A DNA stretch of 64,000 bases from NCBI GenBank assembly GCA_937959395.1, contig CALGLR010000059.1:1-64000 (forward strand). The letters run 5' to 3'. A model generated the notes under the pieces. That model searched no databases. It was not told where the DNA came from and was given only the letters and a program-made list of their open reading frames with translations. This document shows, piece after piece, positions 6,726-16,436 of the stretch (position 1 is the first letter of the stretch; each line of letters begins with the position of its first letter). The stretch is from an uncultured Flavobacteriaceae bacterium (GTDB lineage: Bacteria; Bacteroidota; Bacteroidia; Flavobacteriales; Flavobacteriaceae). A program made the translations under genes and the position numbers.

Positions 6726-9725
6726 TTATCTAACTATTATTTTTCTAGTAATCTTTTCTTTTCCATTTGAAACCCTTACAAGATAGAGTCCCCCTTGTAC
6801 GTCTTTTAAATTAACCGATTCATTAAAACCTAAAGTGTTTTGAAACCGTTTATCATAAACCCTTCTTCCTCTTACATCATAAACTAAAACGCTTATTTCA
6901 TCTCCAGGGGTTTCGATTAGCTTAATATTAAATAACCCTGAATTAGGGTTAGGATAAATACGTGTTTGAGAATCTAAATCGAGTTGAGCTGGCAATATAT
7001 TTACGGTATAATCTTCTATTTCGCCATCAAAATCATTTTCACAAGCAGAAGATGGTGATTGAAATTTTGTAGAAACTCGCATGGTCGTATTCCCTAAAAC
7101 AGCATCTATAGGAACCACTATAGGCAATGGAGAATTACTTGTAGGTCCATTTACCACATTAGTTGCGGTACCTAAATCATACTCCTCGTTGCCTTCAAAA
7201 ATGCAATTTTGATTCCAGTCTATCCAAACTTTACTTTCACATAAAAAATTTCCGAAAGTATTTATATTTACGGTTAAACCATATGGATTTGCTCGTTCAA
7301 TAGCTGTAGATAAATTCGTAAAATCACTATATCCTGAAGGCTTACCGTTATTTAAATTCTCTAATGTATTAAACGAAACACCTGTTATACTGGTTTGAAA
7401 ATCTGTATTTGCCACTGCATTACAAATGCCATCAATAACTTCTAAACCAATATTAGCAATACTATTTGTGACTGATGCTGATGTGCCAATAACTTCAAGA
7501 TTATAAATCCCTTGAGAAACATCTGTTAGACCGCTAACAGACATCGTAAATTCTTCAGAATTATTTAAACTACTTGAAGAAAAAATAACAGTTGAACCAG
7601 GAGGATTACCCATTACTGTAAAAACAGTGTCCTCAGCAAACCCATTAACTGTAGAAAACCTTAAGTTATATATTAACTCATCGACACCGCAAGCAACCTG
7701 TGAACCACTAGCATTACTTAAAGCAAAGGTAGGCATATTAGATATCGGGAAACTCTCACTCATTGCATAAAAAATATTATCTGTTGCTTCTACTATAATT
7801 CTAGCATTATTAGCTGGAGGAATGCCTGGTATAGTTATCGTTTCCAACCCATCATTATCAATATTAGTAGCTAAGGTAAACGGAAAAGTCACTCCATTAT
7901 CTACAGATAATTTAATAGTCACTTTTTGGCAATTTATTGTTGAATTATTAGTCTCTCCTACATTCCAACTTATATCTGCTTCTCCTGTTGAAGGCAAAGC
8001 TCCTGGGCTATTAGCTGTAAAGGGTAAAACGTTTTCTACAGTAATCCTCATTAAATCAAAACTAGTTTGTGCTCCCAATCCTAAACCACTTGGTTCCCTA
8101 TCTCTAACCGTAAGTGCCCAGTTTAATGTTCTAGACACTGTAGATACAGTTTCCCAGTCTTCATTAACTGTAGGATTTTCTTGCGTTAATTCTCCAGCCA
8201 CTACTCTACTAAACTTAGGAATATAACGATATGGGCTTGAATTAGGTTCTAAAGATCTATTCGTAGAACCTGTTGTTAAGGTTGGCCCAAAAGTAGTATT
8301 AGTAACAACACCATTATCTATTTGCTCCCAACAATAAGTTAAAGCGTCCCCTCCATTAGCATCTGTAGCGGTTCCCTTTAAAATATAAGCAGTTCCTGGA
8401 GGAATATTATAATCATTTCCAGCATTTGCAATCGGGGGCTCATTTGATATCACTGTCGTTTGTGCACAATTGTTTGGTGAAGTCTCTAAATTATCGAGTA
8501 TTTGTTTAATACTATAATAATGAAAATAAGAATCACTATGCAATTGCACATTGTTGTCTCCTGTAATACCGGCATAACCCATTATTGTTGTTCCGCTTCC
8601 TGGCTCTGCATTTACTCCTGTATTCTCTGTATTAAAAGCCCAAGTATGATTGGCTCCCATTTGATGGCCAATTTCATGAGCAACAAAATCGATATCAAAA
8701 TTATCACCTTCAGGAATTCCATCAGAAGGGGAAGTAATCCCGCTACCTTTTCTTCCATCTTCACAAACGCAACCTATGCAACCTGCGCTCCCTCCTCCTC
8801 CTGAGGCGCCAAACATATGGCCAATATCATAACTAGCCTCCCCTATAGTAGTTGTTAATGTCGATTGTAATTCATTATTCCAATTTGATATTGCAGAATA
8901 AGGATCCGTAGCTGCATTCGTATAAATTAATTGTGTGGCATCAACTAATTCAAATGTTACTGCCATATCTGTTTCAAAAACAGCATTAACTCTTGTCATT
9001 GTTGTATTAATAGCCGCAAGTGCTCCAGCAATTGTTCCACCATGATAAGCGGTATATTCTCCATTAACAGAGATTGCTAACTTAAATTTCCGAAGTAATT
9101 GATCATTAGCATCTCTAAGAGATGAACTTTCTCCCTTAGCAACCTGTTCCTTTTTAGAAAAATCCTCAACCATCCCACATACAAATTCAGGTAATTTATT
9201 ATCTGCTCTAGATAACCTATTATAAACAATATAATTATTTACATCTCCTGTAATAGGTTGCATAAAAACGGTAGGCTTATCTCTATAATCTATCATCGTA
9301 TTTATTCCACTAGGTGAAATACTTAATCGTAAAATTGCTTTATTATTAAGTCCATATCCTATATAAGATTTTATATCTGGATACTTATTAGACAATTCGG
9401 GTGAAAAATTAGAAGCTTCATAAATTTGAAATTGTTCAGTTTCCCCTTTTTCGTTAGGAATAGATATAATATTTGAATTCGTTTTATGACCTGTACCTCT
9501 TTGAGGTATATTTACTAAATCCTGTTTTAAGGTTTCAATATTTAATTGAAGTATTTTAAAATGATTCGTATCTAATTTATTAATTGAAATTGAATTTAAA
9601 CTCCCATTAGAAGTCGCAGATTTCCATGATCTATTTTGACCAAAAAGAGAAACCCCGATTAAAAAATGGAGTAATGCGAAAAAATATCTTGATTTTATTT
9701 TCAACACACACGCTTTAATATTCAT
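6726..9725 (-). CDS. Secreted reprolysin-like metalloprotease with GEVED and T9SS domains
   Basis: A 999-residue exported protein. It has an N-terminal signal sequence (residues about 10-30, ending LFGQ), a propeptide, a catalytic domain with the zinc motif HEIGHQMGANH (HExxH at 350-354, third ligand after GAN) followed by the Met-turn GTTIMGYAG, then Ig-like domains (IANAGNDYNIPPGTAYILKG), a GEVED domain (WIDWNQNCIFEGNEEYDLG ... DGEIEDYTV), and a C-terminal type IX sorting domain (IYPNPNSGLFNIKL ... KITRKIIVR). It should cross the outer membrane by T9SS and be released or attached to the surface as an extracellular protease. It has a shorter paralogue at 12260-14584. Confidence 0.92.
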   Translation of the reverse strand: MNIKACVLKIKSRYFFALLHFLIGVSLFGQNRSWKSATSNGSLNSISINKLDTNHFKILQLNIETLKQDLVNIPQRGTGHKTNSNIISIPNEKGETEQFQIYEASNFSPELSNKYPDIKSYIGYGLNNKAILRLSISPSGINTMIDYRDKPTVFMQPITGDVNNYIVYNRLSRADNKLPEFVCGMVEDFSKKEQVAKGESSSLRDANDQLLRKFKLAISVNGEYTAYHGGTIAGALAAINTTMTRVNAVFETDMAVTFELVDATQLIYTNAATDPYSAISNWNNELQSTLTTTIGEASYDIGHMFGASGGGGSAGCIGCVCEDGRKGSGITSPSDGIPEGDNFDIDFVAHEIGHQMGANHTWAFNTENTGVNAEPGSGTTIMGYAGITGDNNVQLHSDSYFHYYSIKQILDNLETSPNNCAQTTVISNEPPIANAGNDYNIPPGTAYILKGTATDANGGDALTYCWEQIDNGVVTNTTFGPTLTTGSTNRSLEPNSSPYRYIPKFSRVVAGELTQENPTVNEDWETVSTVSRTLNWALTVRDREPSGLGLGAQTSFDLMRITVENVLPFTANSPGALPSTGEADISWNVGETNNSTINCQKVTIKLSVDNGVTFPFTLATNIDNDGLETITIPGIPPANNARIIVEATDNIFYAMSESFPISNMPTFALSNASGSQVACGVDELIYNLRFSTVNGFAEDTVFTVMGNPPGSTVIFSSSSLNNSEEFTMSVSGLTDVSQGIYNLEVIGTSASVTNSIANIGLEVIDGICNAVANTDFQTSITGVSFNTLENLNNGKPSGYSDFTNLSTAIERANPYGLTVNINTFGNFLCESKVWIDWNQNCIFEGNEEYDLGTATNVVNGPTSNSPLPIVVPIDAVLGNTTMRVSTKFQSPSSACENDFDGEIEDYTVNILPAQLDLDSQTRIYPNPNSGLFNIKLIETPGDEISVLVYDVRGRRVYDKRFQNTLGFNESVNLKDVQGGLYLVRVSNGKEKITRKIIVR

Positions 9726-9904
9726 TCAAATTTAAATTTTTAAGAAAAATAACCATGTTTTTTTAATATAATATACTTAAAAACGACAAAATAGCTTATT
9801 ATATTAACAAATTAACTACTATTTTAGTATTCCGAAGTGTAGAAAAAATCGTTTTAGCTTCTAAAACTAAAAATTGTATTTAAGTTATTTCTACTAGCTT
9901 TTTC

Positions 9905-9912
9905 TATTTTTG
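9905..9912 (+). promoter_or_regulatory. -7 element upstream of ribF
   Basis: TATTTTTG, followed by CAAC, lies 13 bases before the ribF ATG, so the transcript would have a very short leader. It matches the Bacteroidetes TAnnTTTG consensus. Confidence 0.55.
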
Positions 9913-9925
9913 CAACTTAACTGTT

Positions 9926-10849
9926 ATGGCATTGAAATTTAAGCTAGAAAAAAAAACAAAAACAGTATTGACTATTGGCACTTTTGATGGTGTTCATATT
10001 GGTCATCAAAAAATAATTAAACGTCTTCTAAAAGTTGCTGAAACTAAAAAATTAGAAGCCGCTTTGTTAACATTCTTTCCGCACCCAAGAATGGTTCTAC
10101 AAAAAGATTCTGATATTAAACTTATTAATACTATTGATGAGAAATCTATCATCTTAAAGAATCTAGGTTTAAATCATCTAATCATACGCGAATTTAATAA
10201 TGAATTTTCTAAATTATCTGCCAAAGAATTTGTTGAAACCATTTTAGTTAACGAATTAAATACTAAACATGTAATTATAGGTTATGACCATCATTTTGGT
10301 CGTAATCGATCTGCAAATATTACACATTTAAAAACCTTTGGAGTAACTTATAATTTCGAAGTTGATGAAATATCGGCTCAAGACATTAATGATGTAGCCG
10401 TAAGTTCTACTAAAATTAGAGCTGCTTTAATTGAAGGGGACATTAGTACTGCTAATGCATTTTTAGGATATAATTTTATGCTAACTGGAGAAGTTGTTAA
10501 AGGAAAAAGTATTGGTAGAACTATTAACTTCCCTACTGCCAATATTCAAATTAAGGAAAGCTATAAACTAATACCAAAAAAAGGCGTTTACATTGTAAAA
10601 ACGAAATATAAAGAAAATACTTTTTGGGGAATGATGAATATTGGAAGTAATCCAACTGTAAACGGTAAAAAGGACAGCATAGAAGTCCATTTATTTAATT
10701 TTAACACTACTATTTATGGTGAAGTTTTATGTGTTGAATTACTAACTAGGCTTAGAGAAGAACAAAAATTCGAATCGATTGATGCTTTAAAAGCACAATT
10801 AGAAAAAGACAAAACGGAAGCATTAAATTATATAAAAAACAATGCTTAA
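9926..10849 (+). CDS. ribF: Bifunctional riboflavin kinase/FAD synthetase
   Basis: Converts riboflavin to FMN and FMN to FAD. The N-terminal adenylyltransferase half shows TIGTFDGVHIGHQKI (residues 16-30) and GYDHHFGRNRSANI. The C-terminal riboflavin-kinase half shows GKSIGRTINFPTANI and GMMNIGSNPTVNG. The length of 307 residues is standard. The stop overlaps the next gene by 8 bases, so ribF and the HTTM gene are translationally coupled. Confidence 0.96.
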   Translation: MALKFKLEKKTKTVLTIGTFDGVHIGHQKIIKRLLKVAETKKLEAALLTFFPHPRMVLQKDSDIKLINTIDEKSIILKNLGLNHLIIREFNNEFSKLSAKEFVETILVNELNTKHVIIGYDHHFGRNRSANITHLKTFGVTYNFEVDEISAQDINDVAVSSTKIRAALIEGDISTANAFLGYNFMLTGEVVKGKSIGRTINFPTANIQIKESYKLIPKKGVYIVKTKYKENTFWGMMNIGSNPTVNGKKDSIEVHLFNFNTTIYGEVLCVELLTRLREEQKFESIDALKAQLEKDKTEALNYIKNNA

Positions 10850-12158
10850 TAAATTTTTATTTAAACATATAGACAACAGTTCTCTAATTGTATTTAGAAT
10901 CATTTTTGGTTTATTATGTTTTTTAGAATCTGTAGGCGCTATTTTCACTGGTTGGATACGAAGAACTTTGGTTGATCCCGAATTCACTTTCTCTTTCATT
11001 GGTTTTGAATGGCTACAACCATTACCTGGCAATGGCATGTATTTTTATTATGCTGTTATGGGTGTTTTTGGTCTTTTTATAATGCTAGGGTATCGCTACA
11101 GAATAAGTATGATTTCTTTTACACTTATGTGGGCTAGTGTTTATTTAATGCAAAAGGCATCTTATAACAATCATTATTATTTACTTACTTTATTAAGTGG
11201 TCTAATGATTTTTCTTCCTGCAAATAAATATGCCTCCTTAGATGTAAAAAGAAACCCTAGTTTAAAACAAATTTCGATGCCCCAATGGTGTAAATGGGTC
11301 TTTGTAATACAGTTACTTATTCTTTACTCCTATGCCTCCATTGCTAAAATGTATCCAGATTGGTTAGATTTAACGGTCCCAAAAACATTAATGAGCTCAA
11401 AACGAAACTATCCATTAATTGGCGGTTTATTACAAACCAATTTCATGCCTTATTTAGTAGGTTATGGTGGCATTTTATTTGATGGCTTAATTATTCCGTT
11501 ATTACTCATTAAAAAAACAAGGAAAATTGCGTTTTTTGCTTCAATTTTCTTTCATTTATTCAACTCTATAGTTTTTCAAGTTGGTGTTTTTCCTTATTTA
11601 TCATTAGCCTTTTGCTTATTCTTTTTTAGTTCTGAAACCATAAAAAATATTTTCCTTAAAAAGAAACCATTTTACACTTCTAATGCTATTAAGATCCCTA
11701 GTTATAAATCAGCTTTACTAATTATTGGTGGTGTTTATTTTATCATTCAGTTGGCATTACCACTTCGTCATCATTTCATAGAAGATAATGTACTTTGGAC
11801 TGAAGAAGGGCATCGTTTATCATGGCGAATGATGTTGCGTTCAAAGCATGGCATAATATCTTATAAAATTGTAAACAAAAAAGACCAGTCTACTAAAATC
11901 GTAAAACTAAGTGATTATTTATCAAAAAAGCAGCAACGAATAGCTAGCACAAAACCCGATGTAATTTGGCAATTTGCGAAATACCTTAAAAAAGTATACG
12001 CTGCTAAAGGTGAGGATATTTCAGTTTACGTGGATTGTAAAATAAGTGTGAATGGCAGTGCTTACAAACGTTTTATAATGCCTTACAAAGACATCTCAGC
12101 TTTAGACTGGAATACCTTTAAACATAGCGATTGGTTATTACCATCGCAATTAGAATAG
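10842..12158 (+). CDS. HTTM-domain (vitamin K carboxylase-like) membrane protein
   Basis: A 438-residue integral membrane protein with many hydrophobic segments (for example FRIIFGLLCFLESVGAIF, AVMGVFGLFIMLGYRYRIS and LLILYSYASIAKM) and the conserved NNHYYLLTLLSGLMIFLPAN stretch of the HTTM/vitamin K-dependent gamma-carboxylase homology domain. Bacterial members rarely have a proven activity. The soluble tail after residue 330 carries SWRMMLRSKHG. It overlaps ribF by 8 bases, and a bidirectional terminator follows. No flavin-binding motif links it functionally to ribF. Confidence 0.88.
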   Translation: MLNKFLFKHIDNSSLIVFRIIFGLLCFLESVGAIFTGWIRRTLVDPEFTFSFIGFEWLQPLPGNGMYFYYAVMGVFGLFIMLGYRYRISMISFTLMWASVYLMQKASYNNHYYLLTLLSGLMIFLPANKYASLDVKRNPSLKQISMPQWCKWVFVIQLLILYSYASIAKMYPDWLDLTVPKTLMSSKRNYPLIGGLLQTNFMPYLVGYGGILFDGLIIPLLLIKKTRKIAFFASIFFHLFNSIVFQVGVFPYLSLAFCLFFFSSETIKNIFLKKKPFYTSNAIKIPSYKSALLIIGGVYFIIQLALPLRHHFIEDNVLWTEEGHRLSWRMMLRSKHGIISYKIVNKKDQSTKIVKLSDYLSKKQQRIASTKPDVIWQFAKYLKKVYAAKGEDISVYVDCKISVNGSAYKRFIMPYKDISALDWNTFKHSDWLLPSQLE

Positions 12159-12206
12159 TATTTTTATTTGAAATAAAATACCTATTAATTTTAACAAAAA
12201 AGAATA

Positions 12207-12229
12207 AAGGGAGCTAGTTTAGCTCCCTT
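12207..12229. terminator. Bidirectional terminator between HTTM and metalloprotease genes
   Basis: AAGGGAGCTA and TAGCTCCCTT form a 10-bp stem with a three-base loop. On the minus strand the T-rich run TTATTCTTTTTTG follows, so it can end both convergent genes. Confidence 0.8.
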
Positions 12230-12259
12230 ATATTTATTATAATAAATCGTATAAAACAC

Positions 12260-14584
12260 TTATTCAACGACTATTTTTCGTGTTTGTTTATTTATACCAT
12301 CCGAAATTTGTAACATATAAATCCCTGATTGTACAGCTCCTATATTAATAACTTCATTAAAATCTCCTGAGCTATTATAACGTTTATCGAAAATGCTTCT
12401 CCCCCTAATGTCAAAAACATTTATTATGATCTCATTAGTTAATGAATTATTCAGTTTTAAATTAAAAGAACCGTTATTAGGGTTTGGATATATAGCTAAG
12501 CCACTAAAACTAAAATCATCTACAGAAAGTGGTACCGTAGTCGTAAAATTATCTGACAAAGTATAAAATATATTATCGGCAGCCTCCACTAGTATTCTAG
12601 CTTCAGTTGTATCTGAAATAGATGGCACCGTTATCATTTCTGATCCATCGTTGGGAGTATTCCCAGCTAATGTAATTGGAAAACTAATACCTCCATCTGT
12701 AGAAAATTTAATATTTACCATTTGGCAATTAATTGTTGCATTGTTCGTTGTTCCTACATTCCAAGTAACATTTTCAAGACTTCCTCCTTCCCAAGAAGAT
12801 GGAGTAATTACAGTAAAAGGAGCACCTGATTCAACAGTTATCGTCATTGTATCAAAATCTGACTGAGGTGTTTGCCCAACACCTCCAACCTCTGAACGGT
12901 CTCTTACCGTTAATGCAAAATTTAATGTTCTGGCAATTGTAGATACCGTTTCCCAAGACGTATTATCTACTGTTTCCACTGGGTTAGACTCTGTTAACTG
13001 CCCATCTAAAACTCTACCATACATAGGCATATATCTATTTGGCGAAGTACTTGGTGGTCGAGATCTAAACGTAGCGCCTGAAGTTCTTGTTGGCCCAAAA
13101 GCACTGGTTGGCGAGACACCATTATCTATTTGTTCCCAAGTATAAGTTAAAACATCTCCTGCATTTGCATCTGTTGCACTTCCTTTAAGAATAAAAGCTG
13201 TTCCATTTGGAATCGCAAAATCTGATCCTGCATTAGCAACTGGAGGGTTATTTGTTATGGCTGTTGTAATCGCACAATCATTTGGAGCGCTATCAACATT
13301 ATCTAGTATTTGAGAAATACTAAAATAATGAAAGTATGGATCACTATGATCTTGCACGTCATCAGGCCCTGTAATTCCTGCATATCCCATAATGGTGGTT
13401 CCGCTACCTGGTTCTGCATTTACTCCTGTACCTTCTGATGCAAATGACCAAGTATGATTTGCTCCCATTTGATGTCCAACTTCGTGTGGTACGAAATCTA
13501 TATCAAAAAAGTCAGACATATATGGCCCTCCATCATTATCAACAAAATTATGTTGAGAATAACCAGAACCTTTACCTCGAGTTCTAGGTGGATCAACAGT
13601 GGCATCACAAACGCAACCTATACAACCAGCATTTCCATTAGTACCTCCTGCATTATAAACAAGTAAATGACCTATGTCATAATCATCACTACCCACGACA
13701 GCTGTAAGATTGGTCATCAATTCACTATTTAGATTTCCTCCATAAGGATCTGGAAATGTTGGTGAGTATATTAAATCAATCGCAGGATCGTCTGCAGTAT
13801 CTACTAATACGAAAGTCATAGCCATATCAACTTCAAACACTTCATTCATTCTATTTAATGTAGATACAAGCTGAGCAAGAGCATCAGCTCTATTATCTCC
13901 ATTTCCTGCATTTCCATCATCCCAAAAATTAGTATATTCTTGATTAACAGATATTGCAATTCTGTAGGTTCTCAATAATTGATCATTAGCATCTCTAGCT
14001 GAAGTTGTGTTTACTACTTTTTCTGTTATACCAAAATCTTCAGTTAAACATTCAAATGTATCAGAAGAATTTAACTTGGCATTTTTATTATAAATTATAT
14101 ATTGTCCATTAGAGACTTTAGTTATTGGCTGAAAGTAAGTTGTTATTTTTCCTGGTTCTGAAATCATTCCCTTAACACCTAAAGGAGTTACACTAAACCG
14201 AATTCTAGCTCCTGAATTATCAGTTCTTGACCCCAAATAAGTTTTTATATTAGAATGTTGCTCCATATTATCATTTGAGGAAAAAATAGAAGTTTCTACC
14301 ACTCTATAACGTTGCATTTTACCATCATTATTTGGAAAATCAATAGCAACATTAGAGACTCCGTTAGATTGTCTTCTTAGTGGCGCATCCTGTATTTTTT
14401 CTTTGAGCAATTCAATATTTAGACTTAATAATGAGTAGTGTTTAGAATCTAAATTTTTAAGTGATACGCCTTTGGTACCATCAATAAATGAAGTTTTTGA
14501 CCACAAACTAACATCTTGAGCTAATGAAACGCTCGAAATAAGCATGATTGATAGTGAAAAAACATTAAGTAATTTTATTTTCAT
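12260..14584 (-). CDS. Secreted reprolysin-like metalloprotease with T9SS domain
   Basis: A 774-residue paralogue of the 999-residue protease two genes away. Signal sequence at the start (LLNVFSLSIMLISSVSLAQ), propeptide, zinc motif HEVGHQMGANH (HExxH at 367-371), Met-turn GTTIMGYAG, Ig-like region (VANAGSDFAIPNGTAFILKG) and a C-terminal T9SS sorting domain (IYPNPNNGSFNLKL ... QTRKIVVE). It lacks the GEVED domain. The catalytic and Ig regions align with the paralogue throughout. A truncated third copy of the tail lies just upstream at 14724-14837, so this locus has undergone tandem duplication. Confidence 0.92.
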   Translation of the reverse strand: MKIKLLNVFSLSIMLISSVSLAQDVSLWSKTSFIDGTKGVSLKNLDSKHYSLLSLNIELLKEKIQDAPLRRQSNGVSNVAIDFPNNDGKMQRYRVVETSIFSSNDNMEQHSNIKTYLGSRTDNSGARIRFSVTPLGVKGMISEPGKITTYFQPITKVSNGQYIIYNKNAKLNSSDTFECLTEDFGITEKVVNTTSARDANDQLLRTYRIAISVNQEYTNFWDDGNAGNGDNRADALAQLVSTLNRMNEVFEVDMAMTFVLVDTADDPAIDLIYSPTFPDPYGGNLNSELMTNLTAVVGSDDYDIGHLLVYNAGGTNGNAGCIGCVCDATVDPPRTRGKGSGYSQHNFVDNDGGPYMSDFFDIDFVPHEVGHQMGANHTWSFASEGTGVNAEPGSGTTIMGYAGITGPDDVQDHSDPYFHYFSISQILDNVDSAPNDCAITTAITNNPPVANAGSDFAIPNGTAFILKGSATDANAGDVLTYTWEQIDNGVSPTSAFGPTRTSGATFRSRPPSTSPNRYMPMYGRVLDGQLTESNPVETVDNTSWETVSTIARTLNFALTVRDRSEVGGVGQTPQSDFDTMTITVESGAPFTVITPSSWEGGSLENVTWNVGTTNNATINCQMVNIKFSTDGGISFPITLAGNTPNDGSEMITVPSISDTTEARILVEAADNIFYTLSDNFTTTVPLSVDDFSFSGLAIYPNPNNGSFNLKLNNSLTNEIIINVFDIRGRSIFDKRYNSSGDFNEVINIGAVQSGIYMLQISDGINKQTRKIVVE

Positions 14585-14723
14585 AGTAAATTATTTTTAA
14601 ACTATTTGAATAACAAAATAGTTTGGGGTTAATACTAATTTAATTAATACAAATTTAATCATTATTTTATACATTAAGTTATTTAAAATGAATTAGATAA
14701 CTTAATAATAAATCGAAAAACAC

Positions 14724-14837
14724 TTATTCAACGACTATTTTTCGTGTTTGCTTATTTATACCATCCGAAAGTTGCAACATATAAATACCTGACTGTACAG
14801 CACCTATATTAATAACTTCGTTAAAGTTTTCTATCAT
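14724..14837 (-). pseudogene. Amputated C-terminus of a third metalloprotease
   Basis: The minus strand encodes ENFNEVINIGAVQSGIYMLQ followed by LSDGINKQTRKIVVE and a stop, nearly identical to the last 35 residues of the 774-residue protease. Similarity continues about 20 bases past the stop codon. Everything upstream is replaced by the IS110-family element. The rest of the third gene is not found on the far side of the element, so a deletion went with or followed the insertion. Confidence 0.85.
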
Positions 14838-14845
14838 ATAACTAA

Positions 14846-16162
14846 CTAAGCCACATTATTATAATTAGCAAGTAATATTTCTGTTTTTTCTTTTAATTTT
14901 TCAAGTTGTATTAATCTATTCCTTAAATATTCTTCTTTGTTTTTGGTAATATATTCAGGGTTAAAATCGACTTTATCAGTAACCATCTTATAATAGATTG
15001 CAGCTAATTTTCTAGCAGTAGCAACTACTGCTTGTTTCCCTCCGCTTTTAGCTTTCTTCCTTCTTATGTAATCCCCAATTGGATTTTGTGCAGCCCATAA
15101 TGCACCAGCTGCATCTCTAAATGCTTGACCAGCCTTGTTTTTCTTTCTCTTTACCTTGCTTGATATTACTTTGCCTCCTGTAATCTTGTTGTTAGGCACC
15201 ACATTAAGCCATGATAAAAATTGTTTTTCAGTGGGAAATTTTTCTTTTAGATTTATTCCTGTTTCAGAGAATATAGTAAGTGCGGTAATTTCTTTAATGC
15301 CATATATTTTGGTCACTTCAACTCCCAAAGCTTCATATAAATATTGAGATACATTAAAGTTTGGATTGTTTTTAGACTTTTGAATTTTATCTGCTTTTTT
15401 ATTTGATGAAGAATTACTTGTCATTGTTTTAATTACTTTTTCGCTTTCAATATCACATTGATTAAGTTGTCCTTGTAAAAAAAGATAATGCTTATAAGCA
15501 ATCCGTAGATTAAATATTTGCTCTTCTCGCCAATTGCCTTCTAAGGATTTTATTAGCGTTTCTTCTGATGCTTTAATTCTCCAATCTCTATATTGAACCA
15601 ATGTTTTGGGATCTCGTTCTCCTTCTAATATCTTGGTTATAATTGCTGTTCCTGTCTTTCCATTAATATCTCTTATCACATTATTTAGTTTAATATTCAT
15701 TTGCTCTAAGGCTTTTTGCATTCTTTGCGTTTCTCTAGTCATTTGCCTAATGATATGCTTTCTTTGTCTTACATAATTACGTAAAGAACGCGTAAGGTTG
15801 TCTGGTTGAAAACTAGCTCGTAATAAACCAAAAGTGTGTAACTCTTGAAGCCAGCGTGCATCGCTTACATCACTCTTTCTTCCTGGAACATTTTTTACAT
15901 GGTAAGCATTTACTAAATAAACTTCAAATCCGTAATCCAGTAAAATAGTGTACAAATCAAACCAATAGACCCCTGTAGATTCCATTGCAATGGTTTCTAC
16001 TTTACAAGCTATTAACCATTTTGCTAATTGATGCAAATCTCTTGTAAAACCCTGAAAGGTTCTTACAGATCTTTTTGATCGATCTTCGGGAACTGCCACA
16101 ACATGTTCCTTTGAGGAGATATCAATTCCTGCTGCATTTAAATTTACTAATTTTGTTGCCAT
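14846..16162 (-). CDS. IS110-family transposase (DEDD recombinase)
   Basis: This 438-residue transposase has the N-terminal RuvC-like DEDD domain (GIDISSKEHVVAVPEDRSKR, IAMESTGVYWFDLYTILLDY, VNAYHVKNVPGRKSDVSDAR) and the C-terminal transposase_20 domain (EVTKIYGIKEITALTIFSE, WLNVVPNNKITGGKV) containing the serine region. IS110 enzymes work as recombinases guided by a structured bridge RNA encoded in the element. The gene looks intact. Its start is the ATG whose complement ends at 16162. Confidence 0.95.
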   Translation of the reverse strand: MATKLVNLNAAGIDISSKEHVVAVPEDRSKRSVRTFQGFTRDLHQLAKWLIACKVETIAMESTGVYWFDLYTILLDYGFEVYLVNAYHVKNVPGRKSDVSDARWLQELHTFGLLRASFQPDNLTRSLRNYVRQRKHIIRQMTRETQRMQKALEQMNIKLNNVIRDINGKTGTAIITKILEGERDPKTLVQYRDWRIKASEETLIKSLEGNWREEQIFNLRIAYKHYLFLQGQLNQCDIESEKVIKTMTSNSSSNKKADKIQKSKNNPNFNVSQYLYEALGVEVTKIYGIKEITALTIFSETGINLKEKFPTEKQFLSWLNVVPNNKITGGKVISSKVKRKKNKAGQAFRDAAGALWAAQNPIGDYIRRKKAKSGGKQAVVATARKLAAIYYKMVTDKVDFNPEYITKNKEEYLRNRLIQLEKLKEKTEILLANYNNVA

Positions 16163-16330
16163 AATATATCTTTTAATAGGAATGGTTAAATCAGCATACT
16201 TAAAATTGAATATTCTATCATAAGGGATCTATTCAGTCACCAATAGATAATCTAACAGTATGCATACCTAAACTGAGTTATGGGCTTTAAAGCACCAATG
16301 TTTTTTAAAGTTTGATTTAACTGTTCCTGT
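16163..16330 (-). ncRNA. Candidate bridge-RNA region of the IS110 element
   Basis: Non-coding leader directly upstream of the transposase. GGAATGGTTAAATCA (16179-16193) pairs with TGATTTAACTGTTCC (16313-16327), 13 of 15 positions. GCATACT (16194-16200) pairs with AGTATGC (16258-16264). Between these lies a hairpin TCTATT/AATAGA with an eight-base loop (16228-16247), and GCTTTAAAGC at about 16284. In the IS110 group the bridge RNA is encoded at this position; that this segment is the RNA is inference. Confidence 0.4.
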
Positions 16331-16436
16331 TTTTAATACAATAAAAATAAGTAATTAAGTCTGTTATCAATATAGATAATATGGGCTTGACCATTGATGG
16401 ACTTAGTTCGATATAAAGATGTTAGTCATCAAAAAT

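Larger units (their letters stand above)
14838..16435 (-). mobile_element. IS110-family insertion sequence
   Basis: The element consists of a DEDD transposase gene, almost no sequence downstream of it (8 bases to the protease tail), and a long non-coding leader upstream. No terminal inverted repeats are visible, as expected for the IS110 group. The left boundary is set by loss of similarity to the protease tail near 14838; the right boundary is uncertain and is placed before the nested inverted repeat at 16437. Confidence 0.7.

Noticed and set aside
7822-8804. Plus-strand ORFs opposite the 999-residue metalloprotease
   Set aside because: Shadows of a gene with strong domain evidence on the minus strand.
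15135-15347. Plus-strand ORF inside the IS110 transposase
   Set aside because: Antisense to the conserved C-terminal transposase domain; no family features.
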